Positions 1-5,157 of a stretch of 6,646 nt of DNA are shown here, piece after piece; the stretch's first letter is position 1, and every line of letters begins with the position of its first letter. The position numbers and the translations under genes are program-made. The notes beneath the pieces are model-generated. The model was given only the letters and a program-made list of their open reading frames with translations, did not search any database and was not told the DNA's origin. Origin of the DNA: an uncultured Campylobacter sp. (GTDB taxonomy: Bacteria > Campylobacterota > Campylobacteria > Campylobacterales > Campylobacteraceae); assembly GCF_938030685.1 (NCBI RefSeq), contig NZ_CALHHX010000039.1, forward strand, positions 1 through 6,646, in the 5' to 3' direction.

Positions 1-594
1 GCACCAAAGCTCTACATCGTCGTGGGGGCCGACAACCTATCGGAGCTTCATAAATGGCGCGATTTTAGCGAGCTGCAGAAATTAGCGGAGTTTGTCGTGC
101 TTACGCGGCCCGGCTACGAGATCCCGCGGCAGTGGGCGAGCCTAAGGCGGATCGAGATTGCCGTAGATGCGAGCTCAAGCGGTTTTAGGCGAGATTTCAA
201 AGGCGAAATCCCGCCCAAGATCGCAGCAGAGGTCATAAAATTTTATAAAAGGAAAGATATGCAAGATCCAAAGCAAAGGGCGGAGCGGATCGCCGAAATT
301 TTAAACGAAAAGAAAGCCGAAGACGTCCAGATCATCGATATGGAGGGGCGCGAATATATCGCGAAATTCGTAATTATCGCTACTGCGCTAACCTCCCGCC
401 ACGCAGCCTCGCTTATCGAGGAGCTAAAAAGCGTGCTAAAGCCGCTCGGCGAGGAGTTTTTGGCTATCGAAAGCGGCGATGAGTGGAGCGTCGTCGATCT
501 CGGCGACATCATAGTCCATCTCATCAGCGAGGCTTACCGCGCCAAATACAATATCGAGGATTTCCTCGACAAGCTCAAAAAAGAGCAATTTTAA
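1..594 (+). CDS. nadD-rsfS: NadD-RsfS continuous reading frame (5' end outside window)
   Basis: The frame is open from base 1 to the TAA at 592-594 with no stop between two recognisable proteins. The first ~86 codons are the C-terminal half of nicotinate-nucleotide adenylyltransferase, which joins ATP and nicotinate mononucleotide to make deamido-NAD in cytoplasmic NAD synthesis. Visible marks are VVGADNLSELHKW near the start, VVLTRPGYEIP, and the C-terminal SSSGFR (family motif SST/S-x-x-R) followed by IPPKIAAEVIKFYKR, where NadD proteins normally end. The N-terminal nucleotide-binding motif lies upstream of the window. The frame then runs straight into a complete RsfS (from Met at 259) with essentially no linker. 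Either this is a true bifunctional fusion, or the stop of nadD has been lost and rsfS is also started internally. The domain assignment is strong; the functional state of the fusion is inference. Confidence 0.85.
   Translation, partial: APKLYIVVGADNLSELHKWRDFSELQKLAEFVVLTRPGYEIPRQWASLRRIEIAVDASSSGFRRDFKGEIPPKIAAEVIKFYKRKDMQDPKQRAERIAEILNEKKAEDVQIIDMEGREYIAKFVIIATALTSRHAASLIEELKSVLKPLGEEFLAIESGDEWSVVDLGDIIVHLISEAYRAKYNIEDFLDKLKKEQF
259..594 (+). CDS. rsfS: Ribosome silencing factor RsfS, as a domain or internally started product
   Basis: These 111 codons match RsfS (RsfA/Iojap/DUF143) over its full usual length. The family binds ribosomal protein uL14 and blocks joining of the 30S and 50S subunits when nutrients are short. 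Visible marks are EKKAEDVQIIDM (residues 17-28), the YIAKFVIIATALTSRHA strand-helix core (33-49), KPLGEE (61-66), and the C-terminal W76 with VVDLGDIIVHLI (78-89) followed by YRAKYNIEDF. The ATG at 259 is in frame with the upstream NadD sequence. An AAAAGGA (247-253) sits 5 nt before it, so separate translation is plausible even without an upstream stop. The next gene begins 9 nt after this stop, suggesting co-transcription. Family identity is firm; whether RsfS is made alone, only as a NadD fusion, or both cannot be told from sequence. Confidence 0.85.
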   Translation: MQDPKQRAERIAEILNEKKAEDVQIIDMEGREYIAKFVIIATALTSRHAASLIEELKSVLKPLGEEFLAIESGDEWSVVDLGDIIVHLISEAYRAKYNIEDFLDKLKKEQF

Positions 595-603
595 GGAGGG
601 AGC

Positions 604-1971
604 GTGCCGAGACAGACCTGGAGCAGCAAGCTCACATATATCTTAACCGTCGCGGGCGCCACGATCGGCTTTGGTTGCACGTGGCGGTTTCCGTATTTAG
701 TCGGGCAAAATGGCGGCGGCGCCTATGTGCTCATATTTTGCATCGCGATGATCGTGCTTGGAATCCCGATGATCTTGGTAGAAAACGTCATCGGACGCCG
801 TGCGCTAAGAAACTGCGTCGATGCCTTCACGGCGCCTAAAAAGGACGGCTCGCGCATAAAGCCGGCATGGAAAATCGTAGGCATCATGGGCGTAATCGGC
901 GCGTTTGGAATTTTAGCCTACTATATGGTCCTCGGCGGCTGGGTGCTAACCTATATCGTAAACATCGTAAGCGGCAACTTCGACCTCTCCGCGCGGATCA
1001 CCGATCCCGCATTCACGCAAAAATTCTACGCAGATCACATCGAAAATAGCCCGCTCGGCGTCGGAGCTTACACGCTCGTTTTCATAGCGATCAACTGGTA
1101 CATTTTGAAAAACGGCATCATCGAGGGGATCGAAAAATTCGTAAAATTTCTAATGCCCGCGCTATTTTTATGCTTCATCGCGGTGATCCTTACAAATTTA
1201 ACGCTAGAAGGCGCAAAGGAAGGCGTAAAATTTTATCTCGGCGTCGATTTTGCCAAGATTACGCCCAAGCTTTTGATCGACGTTTTGGGTCAGGTCTTTT
1301 TCGCGCTCTCGCTCGGTTTCGGCGTGATGATCACGCTGTCGAGCTTTTTAAACAAAGACGAGAAGCTGATGCAAACGGCCACCATCACCGCAGTCGTAAA
1401 CACGCTCATCGCCGTGCTTGCGGGCTTTATGATCTTCCCATCGCTCTTTAGCGCGGGGCTTGAGCCAAGCAGCGGCTCGTCGCTGGTTTTTAAGAGCCTG
1501 CCGATCGCATTTTCGCACATGCCGTTCGGCAACGCCGTCGCGGTGGTCTTTCTCTCGATCCTGCTCATCGCCGCGCTTACAACGTCGATCACGATCTATC
1601 AGGTCATCATAAATTTCGTAGAGGAGCGCTTCGGCTTTTCAACGCTAAAGGCGGTAAATTTAACGCTCGGCGGCGTCTTCGTGCTCGGCAACCTACCCTG
1701 CATACTCTCAAGCAGCGTGCTTGCGGACGTCAAAATTCTAGGGCGCTCGGTTTTTGACGCCTTCGACTTCGTAAGCGCGAACGTATTTTTCGTGCTAACG
1801 GCGCTTCTGTGCTGCATCTACGTGGGCTGGGTGCTGAAAAAGGACGCGATCTACGAGCTCACCAACGAAGGCGATCTGAGCGCGAGGCTCGCGGGAGTTT
1901 GGTTTTTGTACGTCAAATTTATCCTGCCGCTTATCATCGCGGTGATCTTCGGATACGGGATTTTCGGCTAA
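604..1971 (+). CDS. NSS-family sodium-dependent amino acid-type symporter
   Basis: A 455-residue inner-membrane protein of the neurotransmitter:sodium symporter (LeuT/SNF) family, which couples Na+ entry to uptake of an amino acid or related solute. About 11 membrane segments can be read (roughly residues 11-32, 40-63, 88-120, 154-170, 174-198, 223-248, 258-280, 305-335, 347-363, 385-410, 432-453), the count typical of many bacterial members. Family signatures are GATIGFG...RFP (18-30), NGGGA (36-40), the amphipathic NGIIEGIEKF before TM5, GQVFFALSLGFG (229-240) in TM6, and AALTTS (324-329) in TM8, which carries the Na2-site residues. The start is GTG at 604, chosen for the strong AAGGAGG (593-599) overlapping the rsfS stop. 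By eye alignment to LeuT, two Na1-site side chains are changed (N27 to C25, T254 to A234). The substrate is unknown; there is no amino acid catabolic neighbour to suggest one. Confidence 0.9.
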   Translation: MPRQTWSSKLTYILTVAGATIGFGCTWRFPYLVGQNGGGAYVLIFCIAMIVLGIPMILVENVIGRRALRNCVDAFTAPKKDGSRIKPAWKIVGIMGVIGAFGILAYYMVLGGWVLTYIVNIVSGNFDLSARITDPAFTQKFYADHIENSPLGVGAYTLVFIAINWYILKNGIIEGIEKFVKFLMPALFLCFIAVILTNLTLEGAKEGVKFYLGVDFAKITPKLLIDVLGQVFFALSLGFGVMITLSSFLNKDEKLMQTATITAVVNTLIAVLAGFMIFPSLFSAGLEPSSGSSLVFKSLPIAFSHMPFGNAVAVVFLSILLIAALTTSITIYQVIINFVEERFGFSTLKAVNLTLGGVFVLGNLPCILSSSVLADVKILGRSVFDAFDFVSANVFFVLTALLCCIYVGWVLKKDAIYELTNEGDLSARLAGVWFLYVKFILPLIIAVIFGYGIFG

Positions 1972-1978
1972 ATTTAAA

Positions 1979-2014
1979 GCCGCGAGAGTTTTAAATTTTA
2001 AATTTACCCGCGGC
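1979..2014 (+). terminator. Weak hairpin after the symporter gene
   Basis: GCCGCG (1979-1984) pairs perfectly with CGCGGC (2009-2014) 7 nt after the symporter stop. The 24-nt loop is itself AT-rich and partly self-complementary. There is no T-run after the stem, so this is at best an imperfect terminator. It could equally be a chance GC pairing in a repeat-rich gap. Confidence 0.25.
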
Positions 2015-2076
2015 GGTGCGGTGGAATTTTAAAATTTCATCTGCTCCGCTACGTATACTGCGGCGTGAGCTTTTAC

Positions 2077-2146
2077 GCGGTGCGGCACATTGTATTGAAA
2101 CTTGCGGCACGGCGGTCTTGCGACTAGGTGCGAGACACCGCACCGC
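2077..2146. repeat. 9-bp GC inverted repeat with nested hairpin
   Basis: GCGGTGCGG (2077-2085) is exactly complementary to CCGCACCGC (2138-2146). The right arm can also fold locally as GGTGCG (2127-2132) with CGCACC (2139-2144) around a 6-nt loop, so two folds compete. The same GCGGTGCGG word occurs again in direct orientation at 2013-2021, and TGCGGCAC is repeated at 2081-2088 and 2103-2110. No coding sequence is recognised here. It could be a structured leader, a small RNA or a decayed intergenic repeat; the sequence does not decide. Confidence 0.5.
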
Positions 2147-2149
2147 AGT

Positions 2150-2155
2150 TATAAT
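2150..2155 (+). promoter_or_regulatory. Candidate -10 box (TATAAT) in the symporter-exporter gap
   Basis: A perfect TATAAT lies directly after the 2077-2146 inverted repeat, in a short AT stretch. There is no recognisable -35, which is common for Campylobacter sigma-70 promoters. If used, it would start a transcript about 250 nt upstream of the LysE-type gene that includes the G-rich hairpin at 2216-2267. The evidence is one hexamer only. Confidence 0.25.
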
Positions 2156-2199
2156 ATAAATTTAGCGCAGGCGTAGCCTGCCCCTTGTAAAGCGTCGTC

Positions 2200-2231
2200 G
2201 GGGGTTAGGTGGGGTTTGGGGCGGGAAGGGG
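2200..2231 (+). other. G-quadruplex-type G-run cluster
   Basis: Five runs of three or more G lie within 32 nt on the plus strand: 2200-2204, 2211-2214, 2218-2221, 2223-2225 and 2228-2231, separated by loops of 6, 3, 1 and 2 nt. This meets the usual G3+N1-7 pattern for an intramolecular quadruplex. The last three runs are also the left arm of the hairpin at 2216-2267, so the two structures are mutually exclusive. Confidence 0.6.
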
Positions 2232-2267
2232 AGCGACCTCGCAATTCAAGCCCCCTTCCCGCCCCAA
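2216..2267. repeat. Perfect 16-bp GC-rich hairpin in the gap
   Basis: TTGGGGCGGGAAGGGG (2216-2231) is the exact reverse complement of CCCCTTCCCGCCCCAA (2252-2267), leaving a 20-nt loop (2232-2251). Twelve of the 16 pairs are G-C, so it would be very stable as RNA or as a cruciform. It is followed by AAGAAAAGTTT rather than a T-run, so it is not a standard intrinsic terminator, although it may block transcription or protect an RNA end. It lies 148 nt before the start of the LysE-type gene. Confidence 0.7.
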
Positions 2268-2414
2268 GAAAAGTTTGGGTGCGGCGCGGCGGAATTTTAA
2301 AATTTTATTCACCTCAGCGCAGCGCGTTAAATTTTAGAATTTTAAAATCTATCGCAGCGGCGCCGTATCGCGAGAGATAAAATTTAAAATTTAGCCGCAA
2401 TTTAGGGGTTTTCA

Positions 2415-2996
2415 ATGCTTCTGTTTTTCCTTACGATCTTCCCAATATCGCTGATGCCGGGCATCAACATGACCTACGCGCTAAATCTCGGCATCGCGCG
2501 CGGCTATCTTAAGGCGCTGCCCGCGCTACTTGCGCAGGTGCTGGGCGTCACGCTCGTGGCGCTTGCGTGTATATTCGGCGTCGCGGGCATTCTGCTTGCG
2601 CACCCTGCGGCGCTTAGCGCGATTAAAATTTTGGGCGGCGCGTATATTTTCTATCTGGGTGTCGCGACCTTTTTAGCGCGCGGAAATTTTAAGCTGCAAA
2701 AACAAAAGCGCAGCGAAAATATCTTCCTACAAGGCTTCGTAGTCGCGGTCTCAAACCCCAAGGCGTGGATATTTTTTACCGCGCTCTTTCCGCCATTTTT
2801 GGACGCGGACAATCTTTTCGGCGCGCGCACATTCGCTCTCGTCGCTACGCTGTGCGTAAGCGAAAGCATCTGCCTTAGCATCTACGCGCTGGGCGGAGCG
2901 GTGCTAAAAAATCTACTGAAAACCCATCTGAAATACCTCGAAATTTTCTGCTCGGTGCTGATGTGCGCGATCGGGCTGTGGATGATTTTGGGCTAA
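2415..2996 (+). CDS. LysE/RhtB-family amino acid exporter
   Basis: A 193-residue hydrophobic protein of the LysE/RhtB superfamily, inner-membrane carriers that export amino acids (lysine, threonine, homoserine and others) or related metabolites. Six membrane segments can be read (about 2-22, 38-60, 67-88, 108-130, 141-163, 174-192). Family marks are MPGINM (14-19, the usual PGP/PGPN site with Ile for Pro), GAYIFYLG (75-82), and NPKAWIFF (114-121) followed by LFPPF. The charged stretch at 89-103 fits the cytoplasmic loop between TM3 and TM4. The ATG at 2415 is the only possible start: TAG at 2403-2405 closes the frame upstream, and AGGGG (2404-2408) serves as a weak ribosome binding site. The N-terminus is slightly shorter than in many RhtB proteins. 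It stands alone between a long structured gap and a convergent sodB. The substrate cannot be assigned. Confidence 0.85.
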   Translation: MLLFFLTIFPISLMPGINMTYALNLGIARGYLKALPALLAQVLGVTLVALACIFGVAGILLAHPAALSAIKILGGAYIFYLGVATFLARGNFKLQKQKRSENIFLQGFVVAVSNPKAWIFFTALFPPFLDADNLFGARTFALVATLCVSESICLSIYALGGAVLKNLLKTHLKYLEIFCSVLMCAIGLWMILG

Positions 2997-3071
2997 AATT
3001 TTGATTAAATTTAGCGCCCGAGCTTTGATGAAATTTTATTAAATTTAAAAGATAGATTGAAAAGAAATATT

Positions 3072-3116
3072 GCTGCGGCTAAATTCCGAGAAAAATCCCG
3101 AAATTTAGCCGCTAGC
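3072..3116. terminator. Probable bidirectional terminator between convergent genes
   Basis: GCGGCTAAATT (3075-3085) pairs perfectly with AATTTAGCCGC (3102-3112). GCT (3072-3074) and AGC (3114-3116) add three pairs after a one-base bulge. The hairpin lies 76 nt past the exporter stop. Read on the minus strand, the stem is followed by a T-rich stretch, the complement of 3050-3070, and on the plus strand by TTTGAATTAAAATTTT. It could stop both the exporter transcript and read-through from sodB. Confidence 0.55.
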
Positions 3117-3447
3117 TTTGAATTAAAATTTTAAGTGCTCGGTCGCGTGTGCCAAGCGCCGCGGCGATTATCGTCCAGGGTTGCTTGCGGTGCGTCTAAG
3201 CGATTTGCGGGCAGCGATTATCATCGGTAGCGAACTCACAGCGAACATACGAGCGCTTAAGAGATTTCAGCTTTGTGTACTGCACGAGCCGTATCTGCTC
3301 TACTCGGATTATGCGTTTAAAACGGATTTTAGCTCTGCGGATAGCACCGCTTCCGTTTGTGACGAGCCCGCGCAAATTTAAAATTTACGCAAGCAAATCG
3401 CGACGGGCCCAGATTTTATATCGGCGCGTCCGCTCAAATTTTAAAAT
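3117..3447. other. Intergenic stretch with no recognised gene
   Basis: Between the terminator-like hairpin and the sodB stop I recognise no gene. A 66-codon plus-strand frame from a TTG at 3181 to 3381 and an open minus-strand stretch opposite it (about 3200-3370) have no family motif, no good ribosome binding site and no membrane or repeat pattern. GCGATTATC is repeated at 3164-3172 and 3214-3222. The segment could be a decayed gene, a small RNA locus or plain spacer. Confidence 0.4.
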
Positions 3448-3449
3448 TT
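3436..3449. repeat. AAATTTTAAAATTT palindrome at the end of sodB
   Basis: A perfect 14-bp palindrome that overlaps the sodB stop codon (TAA on the minus strand, 3448-3450). The same 14-mer recurs inside pyrF at 6368-6381, and its ATTTTAAAAT core at three places in the 1972-2414 gap. It could form a small AT hairpin at the sodB mRNA end but has no GC stem, so terminator function is doubtful. Confidence 0.5.
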
Positions 3450-4071
3450 AATCTCTGCCGTGAAGCTCGTCGATATAGAATTTTACCGAGCCGAGACCCT
3501 CTTTTTTCGCCCATTCATAGGCGCTTGAGACGAACTCCCAGTTGATGCCCGCGTAAAATTTTTCCAAATATTTCGGGCGCGCGTTGTGCTCATCGATGTA
3601 ATACGCGTGCTCCCAAACGTCCACGACTAGAAGTGGTACGAGCCCCTCGGTCACCGGCGTGACGGCATTTTGGGTCGCTTTGATGCAAAGCTTGCCCGAT
3701 TTCGGATCGTAAGCAAGCCACACCCAACCCGAGCCGAAATGTGCCGTAGCAGCAGCCAAAAACTCGCTTTTAAAATCCGCGAAATTTTCTGCCAGCGCCG
3801 ATTTTAGCTCCGCGGAAGCCTCGCTAGGTTTTGCGATGCAATCCCAGTAAAAATCGTGGTTGTAAACCTGCGCGGCGTTGTTAAAAAGCCCGCCGCTAGC
3901 AGCCGTTACGATCTCGTAAAGCCCCTTGCCCGCAAACTCGCCCGATTCGGTAAGTTTATTTAAATTCGCCACATAGGTCGCGTGGTGCTTGCCGTGGTGA
4001 TAATCACAGGTTTGCTTGCTTACGACCGCGTTGTGCGCCGCATCGAACGGCAACTCTCTAAGTTTAAACAT
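3448..4071 (-). CDS. sodB: Superoxide dismutase [Fe]
   Basis: A 207-residue cytoplasmic Fe-superoxide dismutase, converting superoxide to oxygen and hydrogen peroxide; a main oxidative-stress defence in microaerophiles. The four metal ligands are visible: H26 in YHHGKHH (24-30), H72 in YNHDFYW (70-76), D151 and H155 in VVDVWEHAYY (149-158). The outer-sphere Gln is in the Fe-type position (NNAAQ, 64-68), which favours iron over manganese. FGSGWVWL (112-119), NARPKYLEKF and INWEF are further family marks. Length and the C-terminal tail with GLGSVKFY and DELH resemble Campylobacter SodB as I recall it. AAGGAG (4083-4078 on the minus strand) lies 6 nt before the ATG. The gene is monocistronic and convergent with the LysE-type gene. 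It has its own promoter and a Fur-like operator, so iron- or redox-dependent control is likely. Confidence 0.97.
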   Translation of the reverse strand: MFKLRELPFDAAHNAVVSKQTCDYHHGKHHATYVANLNKLTESGEFAGKGLYEIVTAASGGLFNNAAQVYNHDFYWDCIAKPSEASAELKSALAENFADFKSEFLAAATAHFGSGWVWLAYDPKSGKLCIKATQNAVTPVTEGLVPLLVVDVWEHAYYIDEHNARPKYLEKFYAGINWEFVSSAYEWAKKEGLGSVKFYIDELHGRD

Positions 4072-4099
4072 CTTTCTCTCCTTGAAATGATTTAAAATG

Positions 4100-4105
4100 A
4101 TTATA
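4100..4105 (-). promoter_or_regulatory. sodB promoter -10 box
   Basis: Read on the minus strand, a perfect TATAAT (4105 to 4100) lies 28 nt before the sodB ATG, in an AT-rich stretch typical of Campylobacter promoters. A start site about 7 nt further on would give a leader of roughly 20 nt containing the AAGGAG ribosome binding site. No clear -35 hexamer is present. Confidence 0.65.
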
Positions 4106-4125
4106 TCCTAAAATTTCTAAATGAT

Positions 4126-4140
4126 TAATAAAATTTATTA
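4126..4140. promoter_or_regulatory. Fur-family-like 7-1-7 operator upstream of sodB
   Basis: TAATAAAATTTATTA is a perfect 7-1-7 inverted repeat centred about 31 bp upstream of the sodB -10 box, over the -35 region. As I recall it, the Helicobacter pylori iron-Fur consensus is TAATAATnATTATTA; this site matches 12 of its 14 defined positions. It also has the 7-1-7 layout of PerR boxes. A second, wider inverted repeat, ATCCTAAA (4105-4112) with TTTAGGAT (4141-4148), brackets it. Repression of sodB by Fur or PerR is inference. Confidence 0.5.
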
Positions 4141-4201
4141 TTTAGGATTAATTTTAAGATGAATTTCAATCTAAGCCATCGTAATCGCACTTTAAATTTA
4201 A

Positions 4202-4562
4202 AATTTAAGCGGTTTATTAACGCCAAAGCTTTCTTTTATCCTCATCGGAGCGCTTTTTATGTGCGACCGGACGTATGGGCTTAAGCGCGCTGCCGGTACG
4301 CACGAGCGGCTACTTACCGTCATCTGCGCGGTTGGGAGCTTTTTTATGTTTATGCTTGCTTTTAATACATAGCGTTGCGCTCGCATATGTCCTATACACG
4401 GGGCTCGGCACGCTTTTTAGCGTCTTGCTTTAAACGATCGTAGCGCTAAAAGAGAGCGCAGAGACTAGCCTGCTTCGCATATTTTTCATATTCACGCTAA
4501 GCTTATGCACAGGCATCGTCACGATCGGCGCCGTAATCCTAGGCGCATTCATCCACCACGAG
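4202..4562 (+). pseudogene. Broken SMR-family (EmrE/YkkC-like) transporter gene
   Basis: Two adjoining frames together spell a four-helix small multidrug resistance protein of about normal size (105-110 residues). Frame 2 (about 4229-4369) gives FILIGALF, TYGLKRAAG and SFFMFMLAFNT, the TM1 and TM2 part, then stops at TAG 4370. Frame 3 takes over at 4371 with SVALAYVLYTGLGTLFSVLL, the SMR signature around TM3, is broken by TAA at 4431-4433, and resumes with TIVALKESAETSLLRIFF and a TM4-like hydrophobic stretch to about 4545. The frame stays open to a TAG at 4647-4649, beyond the expected end. One extra base near 4367-4371 and one nonsense mutation therefore separate it from an intact gene. No start codon with a ribosome binding site is seen upstream in frame. 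By eye, the conserved TM1 Glu position reads Met, so its activity would be lost anyway. Family assignment is by motif recognition only. Confidence 0.7.
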
Positions 4563-4642
4563 AAAATTTCTGCGCGCAAAGCGCCTGTTATTTCTCATAA
4601 TTTCAAGCGTCGCGATGCTGAAATTAATTTAGAATTTTGGCG

Positions 4643-4668
4643 AATTTAGCTAAGCTTAGCGCTAAATT
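4643..4668. promoter_or_regulatory. Nested palindrome just upstream of ribH
   Basis: AATTTAGC (4643-4650) pairs with GCTAAATT (4661-4668). The 10-nt loop contains a second palindrome, TAAGCTTA (4651-4658). The structure ends 7 nt before the AAAGGA ribosome binding site of ribH (4675-4680). It could be an operator, a leader hairpin or a remnant terminator of the dead SMR gene. It does not resemble an FMN riboswitch, which is much longer. A weak -10-like TAGAAT lies at 4630-4635. Confidence 0.4.
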
Positions 4669-4685
4669 TAACGCAAAGGAAAATC

Positions 4686-5156
4686 ATGAAAATCATCGAA
4701 GGCTCGCTTGCTCTTAAGGGCAGCGAAAAGATCCTAATCATCAACGCCCGCTTCAACCATATCATCACCGATCGCCTAGTCGAGGGGGCGCACGATGCGT
4801 TTTTGCGCCACGGCGGCAAGGAGGAAAATTTAAGCCTGATGCTGGTGCCGGGCGCTTTTGAGATCCCGCTCGCGCTTGAAAAGGCGCTAGCTTCCAAGCT
4901 CTACGACGCCGTCGTCTGCCTAGGCGCGGTGATCCGCGGCTCTACTCCGCATTTTGACTACGTAAGCGCCGAGGTAAGCAAAGGCATCGCGAACACCATG
5001 CTAAAATACGGCGCTCCCGTAACTTTCGGCGTGCTGACTACCGATAATATCGAGCAGGCGATCGAGCGAGCAGGCGCAAAGGCCGGCAACAAGGGCTTTG
5101 AAGCGATGAGCGGCGCGATCGAGCTTCTAAGTCTATTTCGCAACATAAAGGCTTAA
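4686..5156 (+). CDS. ribH: 6,7-dimethyl-8-ribityllumazine synthase
   Basis: A 156-residue lumazine synthase, which condenses 5-amino-6-ribitylamino-uracil with 3,4-dihydroxybutanone 4-phosphate to give the direct precursor of riboflavin; bacterial enzymes usually form 60-subunit cytoplasmic shells. Active-site marks are all present: ARFN (21-24) with the stacking Phe23, VPGAFEIP (54-61), GAVIRGSTPHFDYV (80-93) with catalytic His89, GVLTTDN (115-121), Arg128, and AGNKGFEA (133-140). Length is normal. The ATG at 4686 has AAAGGA (4675-4680) at good spacing. It is the first gene of a ribH-nusB-pyrF operon: nusB starts 1 nt after its stop. As I recall it, kdsA precedes ribH in C. jejuni; here the neighbour is a dead SMR gene, so the operon head has been rearranged. 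Confidence 0.97.
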   Translation: MKIIEGSLALKGSEKILIINARFNHIITDRLVEGAHDAFLRHGGKEENLSLMLVPGAFEIPLALEKALASKLYDAVVCLGAVIRGSTPHFDYVSAEVSKGIANTMLKYGAPVTFGVLTTDNIEQAIERAGAKAGNKGFEAMSGAIELLSLFRNIKA

Positions 5157-5157
5157 A

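Larger units (their letters stand above)
2023..2305. repeat. Repeated GC-word plus GGAATTTTAAAATTT module
   Basis: The 15-mer GGAATTTTAAAATTT occurs at 2023-2037 and 2291-2305, each time directly preceded by a GGTGCGG-type GC word (2016-2024 and 2278-2290). The two copies bracket the inverted repeats and the G-rich hairpin. They could be ends of a degenerate intergenic element or simply abundant words of this genome. No target-site duplication or transposase was seen. Confidence 0.4.

Noticed and set aside
243..524. 93-codon minus-strand frame opposite rsfS
   Set aside because: It lies entirely antisense to well-supported NadD-RsfS coding sequence and has no motif of its own.
2013..2305. Possible insertion sequence ends in the symporter-exporter gap
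   Set aside because: There is no transposase, no matching terminal inverted repeats at the edges and no target duplication. The palindromes lie inside the gap rather than at its borders.
3181..3381. 66-codon plus-strand frame in the exporter-sodB gap
   Set aside because: It starts at TTG with no convincing ribosome binding site, has no recognisable domain, and is flanked by terminator-like structure. Kept only as an unexplained stretch.
4159..4285. Short frame from ATG 4159 ahead of the SMR remnant, possibly its original start
   Set aside because: It is in a different frame from the SMR TM1 sequence, and the AGGA upstream is about 11 nt away. Joining it would need a second frameshift that nothing else supports.
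4643..4685. FMN riboswitch upstream of ribH
   Set aside because: An FMN aptamer is well over 100 nt with conserved elements. Only a short palindrome is present here, and the sequence just upstream is SMR-like coding remnant.
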